30,204 nt of DNA from UBA668 sp031413415 (GTDB lineage: Bacteria; Actinomycetota; Acidimicrobiia; Acidimicrobiales; Ilumatobacteraceae), in contig JANOET010000243.1 of the NCBI GenBank assembly GCA_031413415.1, positions 1 through 30,204 of the forward strand, given 5' to 3'. Shown piece by piece: positions 1 to 8,073 of this stretch. Every line of letters starts with the position of its first letter. Within the stretch, counting starts at the first letter, position 1. A program made the position numbers and the translations under genes. The notes beneath the pieces are model-generated. The model was given only the letters and a program-made list of their open reading frames with translations. It was not told the origin of the DNA and searched no databases.

Positions 1-1051
1 CGATGACGATCAGCGCAGCGGCAGCGACGACGCCGGTGAGTTGGGTCTTCGAGCCGGCGGACTCGGCGACGGGAGTGCGCGAGCTGCTCGAGCTGATGGG
101 AAAGCCCTGGAACAACCCCGCTCCAACGTTGGCCAGGCCGAGTGCCACGAGTTCGCTGTTGTTGTCGACGCGCTCGTGTCGGCGAGCGGCCATCGACCGG
201 GACAGCACGCTGGTGTCCGCGAATGCGACGAGTGCAAGACCCAGCGCGGCGCCCAACAGGTCCTGCACGTCACCCCAACCGACGTCGGGCCAACTCGGTG
301 AGGGAATGCCCGACGGTAGATCGCCCACGAGAGGAACGCCGCGGCGTTCGAGGTCGAGCACGAGCGACACGATGATGCCGACCACGACGGCGATGAGGGT
401 GGCAGGCAGCCGTGGCGCGGTGTGGCGCAACACGAGGATGATCGCCAGACACCCGACTCCGATGCCGAAGGCCCAGCCGTTGAACCCGCCATCGCGAAGG
501 CCGTCGACGAACGCGCCAAGTTGGCGGAAGATCGACTCGCCGGAGATGGAGAAGCCGCAGAGCTTCGCCGCCTGGCTGACGATGATCGTGATCGCAATGC
601 CGTGCAGGTAGCCGTAGCGGACGGGAGCGGACAGGAGCTCGGCGATGAAGCCGAAGCGGGCCAGGCCGGCGACGATGCAGATGACGCCCGTCATCACGGC
701 GAGCATCGCCCCGATGGCAACCGCATCGCCCGGGTCGACGACCAGCGCAGGGATGATCGCTGCGGCGATCAACGGGGTGAGCGACGAGTCGGGACCGAGA
801 ATGAGGATCCGTGACGGGCCGAACAGTGCGTAGACGAACAGCGGGATGATGGATGCGTAGAGCCCGTTGACCGGCGGCAGTCCCGACGCCGACGCGTACG
901 CCATCCCGGCAGGGGCGAGCAGGCCGGTGAGCACCAGCCCGGCGGCGACGTCACGCCCCAGCCAGGCACGGTCGTAGTGGCGGGCTTGTTCGATGCCGGG
1001 CGCCCAGCGGGCCAGCCCCGTCAGTTCACCTGCACGTCTCCGCTCGTTCAT
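1..1051 (-). CDS. SulP family anion permease, partial (C-terminus beyond left edge)
   Basis: Membrane permease of the SulP (SLC26-like) family, which moves sulfate, bicarbonate or other anions across the inner membrane. About 350 N-terminal residues are present. After a short polar N-terminus comes the family signature region reading DVAAGLVLTGLLAPAGMAYA, then GLPPVNGLYASIIPLFVYALFGPSRILILGPDS, then several hydrophobic segments (around residues 85-105, 120-140 and 190-225) and the ALVAFADTSVLSRSMAARR segment. Any C-terminal STAS domain would lie outside the window. The ATG at 1051 was chosen; a GTG three codons upstream (1060) is possible. It lies 60 bp downstream of the lipoprotein gene on the same strand and may be co-transcribed. 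The substrate cannot be told from sequence. Confidence 0.9.
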   Translation of the reverse strand, partial: MNERRRAGELTGLARWAPGIEQARHYDRAWLGRDVAAGLVLTGLLAPAGMAYASASGLPPVNGLYASIIPLFVYALFGPSRILILGPDSSLTPLIAAAIIPALVVDPGDAVAIGAMLAVMTGVICIVAGLARFGFIAELLSAPVRYGYLHGIAITIIVSQAAKLCGFSISGESIFRQLGAFVDGLRDGGFNGWAFGIGVGCLAIILVLRHTAPRLPATLIAVVVGIIVSLVLDLERRGVPLVGDLPSGIPSPSWPDVGWGDVQDLLGAALGLALVAFADTSVLSRSMAARRHERVDNNSELVALGLANVGAGLFQGFPISSSSSRTPVAESAGSKTQLTGVVAAAALIVI

Positions 1052-1111
1052 CGGCGCCACATTGCCACGACCGGTGGGTCCGCCGGGTCACGGCGGTTGC
1101 GCGGGCGGCGC

Positions 1112-1678
1112 TCAGGTGCGATCGACGAGGGGCAGGTCGCCCACGGCGCGCACGTCGGCCATCAGTTGATCGAGGTCGGCGAAGAACTCGTTCGTGCGGT
1201 CGAAGGCCAGCTCGGTGCTGTCGAGTGTCACGTCACCGGTGGTGGTGCGCACGGTGAGCACCGTGTCCGCTCCGTCGACACACGAGTTACAGGTGCCCGG
1301 ACCCACCGCAGCGGCCAGCGCCGTCGGGTCGAGATCCGCAACCGAACCGAGCCAGGCCTCGACGTCGGAACGACGGATGCTGCCGGTCACCTCGGGCGGC
1401 GTCGTCTCGCCGGTGCGCGAGATCTCGACCGAGCCGTCGCTCCACACGACAAAGGTGGGGCAGTTCGGACCCATGACGACGCACCCGCCGTCGTCGACCC
1501 ACCGGAGCGCGACGAACGGTGCCGGGGCGGTGGTCGTCGGCGTGGTCGTCGGCGCGATCGTCGCCGAGGTGCTGGTGTCGATCGAGTTCCCTGCGATGCG
1601 ATCGTCGCCGCACGCCGTCGCCGAGGCGAGCACGACGATCGATCCGGTGACGGCGAGGAGACGACGAGAGAGGCGCAT
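1112..1678 (-). CDS. Small secreted lipoprotein, unknown function
   Basis: A 188-residue protein with a lipoprotein signal: a basic start (MRLSRR), a hydrophobic stretch and a lipobox ending ATAC at about residue 21, then a Thr/Pro-rich linker (residues about 35-50) that probably spans the cell-wall zone. The mature part is an acidic soluble domain with two cysteine pairs (a GGCVV..GPNCP segment and a GTCNSC segment) that could form disulfides outside the cell. I do not recognise the domain. The ATG at 1678 was chosen over a longer in-frame start because it puts the signal peptide at the N-terminus and does not run into the divergent glutaminase gene. It is divergent from glutaminase and upstream of the SulP gene. 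Confidence 0.7.
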   Translation of the reverse strand: MRLSRRLLAVTGSIVVLASATACGDDRIAGNSIDTSTSATIAPTTTPTTTAPAPFVALRWVDDGGCVVMGPNCPTFVVWSDGSVEISRTGETTPPEVTGSIRRSDVEAWLGSVADLDPTALAAAVGPGTCNSCVDGADTVLTVRTTTGDVTLDSTELAFDRTNEFFADLDQLMADVRAVGDLPLVDRT

Positions 1679-1682
1679 GCCG

Positions 1683-1731
1683 GTACGACGCTTCGCCACC
1701 CCAACTCGGTTCCCGCGTTTTCGTACGACGC
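1683..1731. repeat. 9-bp direct repeat in the divergent lipoprotein/glutaminase intergenic region
   Basis: GTACGACGC occurs at 1683-1691 and again at 1723-1731, 40 bp apart, which is about four helical turns. Both copies lie in the 72-bp gap between the two divergent starts. A shared regulator site is possible; chance is also possible at this length. Confidence 0.3.
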
Positions 1732-1750
1732 GGTTCGGTACCGTGGCGCC

Positions 1751-2752
1751 ATGGACGACCACGACGACGATCTCCGCGCGTTGATCTCGACGGGCCACCT
1801 CCCGTCCGACGCCGACGTGAGCGACGTGCTCGAACGGGCGTACGCCCGCGCGGCGCGTCACCGCGAGGGTGTGGTCGCCGACTACATTCCGGCCCTTGCC
1901 TGCGCGTCACCCGACTGGTTCGGTGCGGCGATCGTCGGCACCCGCGGTCGCGTGTTCCAGGTGGGCGACGCGACGCACGAGTTCTCCATCCAGAGCGTGT
2001 CGAAGCCGTTCGTCTTCGCGTTGGTGTGCGATCTCATCGGCCACGACGAGGCTCGCTCCAAGCTGGGCGTGAACAGCACCGGTCTCCCGTTCAATTCGGT
2101 GATGGCCATCGAACTGGGCGACGACCGGACGATCAACCCGATGGTGAATGCCGGTGCGATCGCGACGACGTCGCTGGTGCCGGGCGACACGGTCGATGCG
2201 AAGTGGGCCTTCGTGCTCGACGGTCTGTCCGGGTTCGCGGGCCGGCCGTTGCAGATCGACGAAGCGGTGTTCGAGTCCGAGATGGCGAGCAACCGTCGGA
2301 ATCAGGGCATCGCCCATCTGCTCGACAGCTACGACCGCATGTACTTCGATCCCGACGGAGCGACCGAGGTGTACACACGACAGTGCTCGCTCGGGGTCAG
2401 TGCCACCGACCTGGCCGTGATGGGCGCCACGCTGGCCGACGGCGGAGTGAACCCGGTGACCGGCTTGCGGGTGGTCTCGGCCGACACGTGCATGCGGGTG
2501 CTCGCCGTGCTGGCGACTGCAGGACTCTACGAGCGTTCGGGTGACTGGCTGTACGAGGTGGGGTTGCCGGGCAAGAGCGGCGTGAGCGGTGGGATCGTGA
2601 CCATCGCCCCCGGCAAGGGCGCGATCGGGACGTTCGCGCCCCCGCTCGACGAGGCCGGCAACAGCGTCCGCGGGCAGGAGTTGACGCGGTATCTCGCCGA
2701 GCGCCTCGGGCTGAACCTGTTCGCGTCGCAGCCAGAGGCCGAACGCGGCTGA
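1751..2752 (+). CDS. glsA: Glutaminase A (serine-dependent)
   Basis: Hydrolyses L-glutamine to glutamate and ammonia in the cytoplasm. The 333 residues cover one complete glutaminase domain of the beta-lactamase-like fold. The catalytic S-x-x-K is at Ser82-Lys85 (FSIQSVSKPF). The family block NPMVNAGAI is present, as are a Tyr-containing VYTRQCSLGVSA segment and the GLPGKSGVSGGI segment near the C-terminus. There is no STAS or cyclic-nucleotide domain, although both are found fused to some actinobacterial glutaminases. The ATG at 1751 fits the family N-terminus. A -10-like TACCGT (1739-1744) ends 6 nt before it, so the transcript is probably leaderless. The open frame continues far upstream, but that part is the antisense of the lipoprotein gene. 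Confidence 0.93.
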   Translation: MDDHDDDLRALISTGHLPSDADVSDVLERAYARAARHREGVVADYIPALACASPDWFGAAIVGTRGRVFQVGDATHEFSIQSVSKPFVFALVCDLIGHDEARSKLGVNSTGLPFNSVMAIELGDDRTINPMVNAGAIATTSLVPGDTVDAKWAFVLDGLSGFAGRPLQIDEAVFESEMASNRRNQGIAHLLDSYDRMYFDPDGATEVYTRQCSLGVSATDLAVMGATLADGGVNPVTGLRVVSADTCMRVLAVLATAGLYERSGDWLYEVGLPGKSGVSGGIVTIAPGKGAIGTFAPPLDEAGNSVRGQELTRYLAERLGLNLFASQPEAERG

Positions 2753-2792
2753 CCGTCACTCGCTCAGTCCGTGCGCTCTGTGCACTCCGTGC

Positions 2793-4556
2793 TCAGCTCG
2801 TGCTCAGGAACTCCTGCAGGCGAATGGTTTCGGCGTCGGTCCACCCGTCGGGCGGTGCCACTGCGGCCCAGCCGGCGACGAACGAGATGCTGTAGTCGTG
2901 GCCGTAGCCGGGCGCCGCGCCGAAACCGGCTGCCAGGTCCGCGACGCCGGCCGCCCAGGTGACCACCGGGAACCAGTGCGCCCGGTCGGGGACGTCGTAG
3001 CCCGTGGGGTCGTGGATCCACTCGGGCTCCTGGAGCAGCATGTCGAAGCTCCAGAACGTCACCGGGTCGGAGGGGTGCTGGATGTAGAGGATCCGCGTGC
3101 CTTCCCAGTTGGGGTCGGCAGGGACGATCTCGTCGATGCGGTTGGCGAATCGCACGTGCTCGCCGTCGCGGTACACGGGGCGCCATGCGGTCGAGCCGTC
3201 GTCACGTGCGGCCGTGATCTGCTGCCAGACGCGGTTCGAGTTCGTGGGGCCGGTGAACAGCAAACCGTCCGTGCGGGCCACCATGTTGGCCACGCTGCTG
3301 CGCGCGTCGTGGCCGACGAAGGCGGCTTCGGCCCCCATCGAGCCAAGGCTCTGACCGAACACCACGAGCTTCGGTCGGCTGGCTTCGGGCATCTCGGCCC
3401 AGCGGGTCGAGACGGCGTTGAACAACTCGCTGCCGGCCTCTTGGGCGACGTCGGTGTCGACCAGGAACGAGATCCAGCTGGGGAGGAACGAGTACTGAAT
3501 GGCGACCATCGCGGTGTCGCCGCCGTAGAGCATCTCGACCGCCCGTGCTGCGTCGGGGTCCACCCAGCCGGTACCGGTGACGGTGGTGACCACGAGGATC
3601 TCGCGGTCGAAGCCGCCGGCGCGCTCGAGGTCCTGTACCGCCAGTTCGGCACGGCCCTCGGCATCGTCGGCCGACTGCAGGCCGGCATAGATGCGGATGG
3701 GGCGCAACACCTCACCGCTGGCGGCACTGTTGGCGCCGCCGTCGGCGAACGACTGCAGGTCGGCTTCGGGAGTGGCTCGCGCGACGAACGTGCGACCCTG
3801 ACTGCCGAGGGTGTCCCACGGGATGAGCGAGTCGGGGCCGCCCGAGACCGTCGGGTCCTGCGGCTGCTCGACCCCTTCCTCGGTGCCGTTGTCGACCGCG
3901 CCGAACTGGTTGCGGGCCCACGAGTCGAAGCCCTCGAACGCGCTGCTCGCCACCCAGCGGACGGCCAGGACGACAACGACGATCGTCACCCACGTCGCGG
4001 CGGTGCGCGGCAGGTGCCGGTTGACCCAACGGTTCAAGGCGCGGATGCCACGCCACACCACTCGACCGAGCAGCATCAGGAACGCGGTGAGCACGAGGGT
4101 GAGCAGCACGAGTGGCACGAGGCTGGTGGCCGAGAGGTGGTCCATGCCCATCAGGTCGCGGTGGTCGTTCTGCCAGGGCAGCCACACGCCGAGCCCGGCG
4201 ACGAGCACGACGACGCTGGCGATGGCCAGCGTCAGCCACGCGATGCGCCGGACGCGGACCGGCACGGGCTTCCAGAACCGAGCGAGGAGGTGGTGGAAGC
4301 ACCATCCGACGAACGTGCCGACGATGAGCGCGATGCCGATGCACACCGCACTGACCGCGGCCTGCGAGGTGGCCGTTCGCGGCATGAGGGTGGGCGACAG
4401 CGACTCCCACCAGAACAGCAGCGCCAACACCAGTGCGCCCCAGGTGGGTCGACGGAACAGGCTGGTGCGCCAGGTCGGGCGATCGGCAGGGCCGGTGGGA
4501 TCGTCGGAAGAGGGGCTGTCGGCGTCGAGGACGTCGACCGTGGGGGCATCGGCCAT
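2793..4556 (-). CDS. Membrane-anchored alpha/beta-hydrolase (Abhydrolase_9 family)
   Basis: 587 residues in two parts. The N-terminal part (about 35-205) has at least four hydrophobic segments (around 38-55, 65-88, 106-125, 144-168 and 187-202). The C-terminal part (about 250-580) is an alpha/beta-hydrolase with the nucleophile elbow GQSLG (Ser403). This layout matches the actinobacterial pair of domains known as Abhydrolase_9_N and Abhydrolase_9, whose substrates are not established; lipid or cell-envelope esters are often suggested. A -10-like TAGGTT (4563-4568 on the minus strand) lies 6 nt before the ATG, so the gene may have its own leaderless promoter in addition to any read-through from the VIT gene 50 bp upstream. 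It is convergent with glsA. Confidence 0.87.
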   Translation of the reverse strand: MADAPTVDVLDADSPSSDDPTGPADRPTWRTSLFRRPTWGALVLALLFWWESLSPTLMPRTATSQAAVSAVCIGIALIVGTFVGWCFHHLLARFWKPVPVRVRRIAWLTLAIASVVVLVAGLGVWLPWQNDHRDLMGMDHLSATSLVPLVLLTLVLTAFLMLLGRVVWRGIRALNRWVNRHLPRTAATWVTIVVVVLAVRWVASSAFEGFDSWARNQFGAVDNGTEEGVEQPQDPTVSGGPDSLIPWDTLGSQGRTFVARATPEADLQSFADGGANSAASGEVLRPIRIYAGLQSADDAEGRAELAVQDLERAGGFDREILVVTTVTGTGWVDPDAARAVEMLYGGDTAMVAIQYSFLPSWISFLVDTDVAQEAGSELFNAVSTRWAEMPEASRPKLVVFGQSLGSMGAEAAFVGHDARSSVANMVARTDGLLFTGPTNSNRVWQQITAARDDGSTAWRPVYRDGEHVRFANRIDEIVPADPNWEGTRILYIQHPSDPVTFWSFDMLLQEPEWIHDPTGYDVPDRAHWFPVVTWAAGVADLAAGFGAAPGYGHDYSISFVAGWAAVAPPDGWTDAETIRLQEFLSTS

Positions 4557-4589
4557 GGCGGGAACCTAGCCGAGCCCGTTGTCGCGCAA

Positions 4590-4606
4590 CCCCGATCGTG
4601 TCGGGG
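4590..4606 (-). terminator. Weak hairpin directly after the VIT-family gene
   Basis: On the minus strand CCCCGA and TCGGGG flank a 5-nt loop immediately after the stop of the transporter gene. No T-run follows, so it may only attenuate or protect the 3' end rather than act as a full intrinsic terminator. Confidence 0.35.
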
Positions 4607-5368
4607 TCAGGCGATGGCGGTGCCGAACGCGCGACCGATGCCGTAGGTGACGGCCGAGGTGGCGATGACGATGAACAGCTGCCGCGAGGCGCCCACGCCG
4701 ATCGGCCGGTCGGCCGATCGGCTGACCCACGCCCCGACCGCCATGCTGGCGATCGCGGTGGCGACGACGGAGGCGATGACCGCAGTGGTGCCGTCGGTGA
4801 CGAACCACGGCGCGAGCGGCACTGCGGCGCCGACGGTGAACAACGCCAGCGAACTGAGGGCGGCGGTGGCCGGTGACCCCAGCTCGTTCGGGTCGAGTCC
4901 GAACATCGTCTTCGCGCAGAAGTCGAGGAACTGACGCTCGCCGAGCGGAAGCTCGGTGGCGACGCGCTGCGCGGTGTCTCGAGCGAAGCCGGATTCGACG
5001 AGGTGTTCGGTGAGCTCACCGAGGATGAGCTTCGGGTTGCGACGGATGAGCACGCGGAGTTCGACGAGCATCCCCTGGTAGAGCTCGACCTGGCTGCGTA
5101 CGCTCACCCATTCGCCTGCGGCCATCGAGAACGCGCCGGCGATCAGGCTGGCGAACCCGGCGATTCGAACGTCGCTGTTCGTCGCCGTGGCGCCCGCCAC
5201 GGCCAGGATGAGGCAGACGTTCGTGACCAGACCGTCGTTCACGCCGAGCACCGCAGCGCGAGCACCGCCTCGAGTGACCGCGAGCACCTTGCCGCGGAGT
5301 GCCGCGGCGTCGGCCGCATCGTCGCGGACACGCGGCTCGATCTGCTCGGTGAACGGGGTGTCGCTCAT
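4607..5368 (-). CDS. VIT1/CCC1 family iron/manganese transporter
   Basis: Membrane transporter of the vacuolar iron transporter family, which moves Fe2+/Mn2+ out of the cytosol. The 253 residues include five hydrophobic segments (about 36-59, 66-88, 165-190, 193-216 and 229-250). The N-terminal RAAVLGVNDGLVTN segment and the GAFSMAAGEWVSVRSQ segment are typical of the family. A polar, charged region (about 92-162) separates the second and third segments, matching the cytosolic metal-binding helices of the family. Its ATG overlaps the stop of the upstream peroxiredoxin (ATGA), which points to translational coupling. The pairing suggests joint protection against Fenton chemistry: metal removal plus peroxide reduction. 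Confidence 0.92.
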   Translation of the reverse strand: MSDTPFTEQIEPRVRDDAADAAALRGKVLAVTRGGARAAVLGVNDGLVTNVCLILAVAGATATNSDVRIAGFASLIAGAFSMAAGEWVSVRSQVELYQGMLVELRVLIRRNPKLILGELTEHLVESGFARDTAQRVATELPLGERQFLDFCAKTMFGLDPNELGSPATAALSSLALFTVGAAVPLAPWFVTDGTTAVIASVVATAIASMAVGAWVSRSADRPIGVGASRQLFIVIATSAVTYGIGRAFGTAIA

Positions 5369-5838
5369 CCTGGGCCGGCAGCGCCGAGCTCGACGAGGTC
5401 GTCGACGACCTGTTGAGCGTGTCCGGCGACGTCGGTGACGTCGTAGGCGCGGACGACGACGCCCTGTGGGTCGATGAGATAGCTGTGACGGCGCGGATAG
5501 TTCGAGTACGGGTCGCCTGCGTCGCGCATCACCTCATACGCGGCGGCGACCCGGTGGTCGGTGTCGCTCAGCAGCCGGAAGGGGAACTCCTGGGCCTCGG
5601 AGAAGGCGAGGTTCTCTGCCTGGGTGTCGAACGAGATGCCGAGGATGACGGCGTGCAGTTCATCGAAGCGTTGGGCGCTGTCACGCAGGCCCTGACCCTG
5701 GACCGTTCAACCAGGTGTCGCGGCCTTCGGGTACCACCAGAGCAGCACCCAGGTGCCGCGGAGGCCGGCGAGGTCGACCACGTCGCCGTGCTGGTCGGGC
5801 AGCGAGAACCGGGGTGCGACGGTGCCGCGGGAGAGCAT
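5365..5838 (-). CDS. Selenocysteine-containing peroxiredoxin, PrxQ/BCP type (in-frame TGA at 5707-5709)
   Basis: Predicted thiol/selenol peroxidase reducing H2O2 or organic peroxides. There are 157 codons if the TGA at codon 44 is read as selenocysteine. The N-terminus (VAPRFSLPDQHGDVVDLAGL) is typical of the PrxQ/BCP group. The universal motif P-x3-T-x2-C appears as P37-KAA-T41-PG-stop44, so the TGA sits exactly on the peroxidatic cysteine. The frame then stays open and family-like: TVQGQGLRDSAQRFDEL, GISFDTQAEN, FRLLSD, and RRHSYLIDPQG containing the conserved Arg. There is no cysteine codon in the whole gene and the usual resolving Cys five residues later is Gly, so this would be a 1-Sec enzyme reduced by an external thiol such as mycothiol or thioredoxin. 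A possible SECIS hairpin follows the TGA. The start has a -10-like TAACGT 6 nt upstream. The alternative is a nonsense mutation or a sequencing error; the exact placement, intact downstream codon pattern and hairpin argue against both. Confidence 0.85.
5673..5709 (-). promoter_or_regulatory. Putative bacterial SECIS element downstream of the in-frame TGA
   Basis: Reading the minus strand from the TGA (5709-5707), 14 nt are followed by a hairpin: GGGCCUG (5692-5686), loop CGUGA (5685-5681), then CAG, a bulged C (5677) and GCCC (5676-5673). This gives a 7-bp stem with one bulge and a 5-nt loop whose second base is G. The loop starts 22 nt after the TGA. Known bacterial SECIS elements have a short stem, a small loop with a G in its first two positions, and a TGA-to-loop distance of about 16-37 nt. 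It would be bound by SelB. Confidence 0.65.
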
Positions 5839-5844
5839 GCTCCG

Positions 5845-5850
5845 ACGTTA
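5845..5850 (-). promoter_or_regulatory. -10-like hexamer TAACGT of the selenoprotein gene
   Basis: TAACGT on the minus strand ends 6 nt before the ATG at 5838, the spacing expected for a leaderless transcript. No convincing -35 box is seen. The gene could also be read from the GH3 gene, whose stop is only 20 nt upstream. Confidence 0.4.
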
Positions 5851-5858
5851 CCTCTGGT

Positions 5859-8027
5859 TCAGAGCTCGAGGTCCGAGGAGATCGCGTCCGGGTCGCCTGC
5901 GAACCGTGCGACCGTGATCGTGTGCGGGCCCGTCGCCGCGCGCCAGGCGCGCCCTGCCGGGTCGCGCGTTTCGAGGCGCGAGAGCGGGATGTCGATGTGG
6001 AACGCTGCGGCTGACCCGGCAGCGACGTCGACCCGGGCGAACCCGATCAACCTCGCGGGCGCGTCGGTGTCGGGCAGGTGTGCGTAGACCTGCACGACGT
6101 CGGCCCCGTCGCGCCCGCCGGTGTTCTCCACCGTCCCTCGCACCAGAACGCGTGGCCCGTCGACCGTCGTCGCGGCGTCGGCGATGGCGAACGTCGTGTA
6201 CGACAGTCCGAAGCCGAACGGGTGGGCTGGTCGGATGCCATCGCGAGCGGCCCGCCACCAGCCGTGCCAGCGGTCGTAGGTGAAGGTCGTGGCATCGCGC
6301 TCGAACACAGGGAGGTCCGCCTCTTCGGCCGGCACCGTGAACGGCAGACGCGCCGACGGGTTGACGACACCGAGCAGCACGTCGGCCAGACCTGCCCCGG
6401 CCTCCGCCCCGCCGTACCAGGCCTGCGCGATCGCAGGTACCTCCTGGTTCCATTCGGTGGTGATGACGGCGCTGCCGGCCTGGATGACGACGACCGTGCG
6501 CGGGTTCGCCGCGGCGACGGTGCGGATGAGGGCCACGTCGTCGGGTCGAAGGCGCAGCGAATCGCGGTCGCCGCCCCGACTGAACATCCGCGGCCGGTCG
6601 GCCATGCGCTCGGGCTTCGTCGACGGCGGAAGATCCCTGAGGCTGGCGTGGAACCGATCGACCACGTCGGGCTCGTCGCCGGGAGGGAACAGCGCCACCA
6701 ACGACGCATCGGTCTCGCCGATGTACTCACCCTCGTCGAGGTAGGTGTACCCGACCACGACGATCGCGATGTCGGCCGCCGCTGCGGTGGCCGCAGCTCG
6801 CGTGAGGTCCGCTCCGTCGTCGTGCACCACGTCGGCGATCGTGTCTCGGAGGCCGACGAGGACGGTGCGGCACGACAGGTCCCACACGTCGCTCGACCCG
6901 CCGTCACCGATGTTGACGGTGTCGGCGAGGCGGCCGATGACAGCGACGCGCTGCGCGGGATCGAGTGGCAGGACCGGAGAGGTGTCGACCGGCTCGTTGC
7001 GCAGCAGCACCACGGATCTCGCCGCCGTCTCGCGGGCGAGGGCCCGATGCTCGGGCGAACCGAGCACGTCGATCGACGCCGGTGCGGAGAGCACCCGGTC
7101 GAAGCGGAGCAGGGTGGCGATGGTGCGCGTCACGCTGCGGTCGACGTCGGCCCAGGTCACGTCTCCGCCTTCGATGGCTGCAGGCAGGTGCTGCTGGCGC
7201 ACCATGCGGTACGGCATCTCGATGTCCAGGCCGGCGATCACCGATGTCGCTGCGTCGCGCACGCCGAGGATCCAGTCGCTGATGACGAACCCCTCGAACC
7301 CCCATTCGTCGCGCAGCACGTCGGTGAGCAGGTGTCGGCTCTGCCCGCACCACTCGCCGTTGACGCTGTTGTAGGCGGACATCACCGACGCGACGCCCTC
7401 GTCGACGACGCGGCGGAAGTGGGGGAGGTACACCTCGTGGAGGGCCACGTCGTCGACCTGGACGTCGACGGTGAAGCGGGCGTTCTCCATCGAGTTGCAC
7501 GCGAAGTGCTTCACGCACGCCATCACGTGACGTTGCAGGCCGCGTGTCAGGGCGGCGCCGAACTCGCCGACGTGGTGGGGGTCCTCGCCGTAGGTCTCCT
7601 GGGCGCGACCCCAGGCCGGATGGCGGAGCAGATTGATGCACACTGCGCCCGTGAGGTTGGCGCCGACAGCGCGCAACTCGCTCCCGATCGCCTCGCCGAT
7701 GCGCTCCTCGAGGTCCAGGTCCCAGGTCGCGCCGCGAGCCATCGGCACCGGGAAGGCGGTGGCGTTTCCGACGACGGCACCGCGTGGCCCATCGGAGAAA
7801 CGAATGCCCGGCATGCCGATCCGCTCGAGCTCGGCGCCCACGAAGACGGACTTGTGGTAGCCGTCGTCGGCGAGGAACTTCAGTCCCGCCCAGGTCGGAG
7901 CATCACCATCGAGGCACCACAGCTTCTCGTGCTCGCTGAGGGTCGCGACGAGTGCTGCGGCGGCGTCGGCAGCCGGTGTGCCCCGCTCGATGGCCCGGCG
8001 TGCGTCGTCGAAGGTGGTGATGGACAT
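5859..8027 (-). CDS. Glycoside hydrolase family 3 (beta-glucosidase-like)
   Basis: Retaining beta-glycosidase of family GH3, probably acting on beta-glucosides or related oligosaccharides. The 722 residues carry the usual order: a TIM-barrel domain (about 30-310) with FSDGPRG, the KHFACNS segment (Lys173-His174) and the nucleophile Asp251 in GFVISDW; an alpha/beta sandwich domain (about 330-560, with the VAVIGRLAD segment); and a C-terminal fibronectin-III-like domain (about 615-720, starting near HPFGFGLSYTTF). No signal peptide is seen, so the enzyme should be cytoplasmic. The ATG at 8027 has a strong AGGAGG ribosome site about 6 nt upstream. It is divergent from a TetR gene, and the operator in the gap makes TetR control likely. 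Confidence 0.93.
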   Translation of the reverse strand: MSITTFDDARRAIERGTPAADAAAALVATLSEHEKLWCLDGDAPTWAGLKFLADDGYHKSVFVGAELERIGMPGIRFSDGPRGAVVGNATAFPVPMARGATWDLDLEERIGEAIGSELRAVGANLTGAVCINLLRHPAWGRAQETYGEDPHHVGEFGAALTRGLQRHVMACVKHFACNSMENARFTVDVQVDDVALHEVYLPHFRRVVDEGVASVMSAYNSVNGEWCGQSRHLLTDVLRDEWGFEGFVISDWILGVRDAATSVIAGLDIEMPYRMVRQQHLPAAIEGGDVTWADVDRSVTRTIATLLRFDRVLSAPASIDVLGSPEHRALARETAARSVVLLRNEPVDTSPVLPLDPAQRVAVIGRLADTVNIGDGGSSDVWDLSCRTVLVGLRDTIADVVHDDGADLTRAAATAAAADIAIVVVGYTYLDEGEYIGETDASLVALFPPGDEPDVVDRFHASLRDLPPSTKPERMADRPRMFSRGGDRDSLRLRPDDVALIRTVAAANPRTVVVIQAGSAVITTEWNQEVPAIAQAWYGGAEAGAGLADVLLGVVNPSARLPFTVPAEEADLPVFERDATTFTYDRWHGWWRAARDGIRPAHPFGFGLSYTTFAIADAATTVDGPRVLVRGTVENTGGRDGADVVQVYAHLPDTDAPARLIGFARVDVAAGSAAAFHIDIPLSRLETRDPAGRAWRAATGPHTITVARFAGDPDAISSDLEL

Positions 8028-8073
8028 GCGGACCCTCCTGATGTGGTCGAACCATCTTGCTGCGTCCCATGGG

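Noticed and set aside
2765..2810. Short imperfect repeats around CGTGCTCA between glsA and the hydrolase
   Set aside because: Only 9-11 bp, imperfect and in a 40-bp convergent gap; no hairpin or known site.
2898..4646. Long plus-strand open frame opposite the alpha/beta hydrolase
   Set aside because: Low-complexity Arg/Gly/His text without domains; antisense shadow of a high-GC gene with clear hydrolase motifs.
5707..5709. General reassignment of TGA as a sense codon
   Set aside because: Many genes here end with TGA, Trp is encoded by TGG, and ATGA overlaps use TGA as stop; only the peroxiredoxin contains an internal TGA.
5857..5870. Short CTCTG/CAGAG palindrome at the end of the GH3 gene
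   Set aside because: Only 5 bp with no T-run; too weak to call a terminator.
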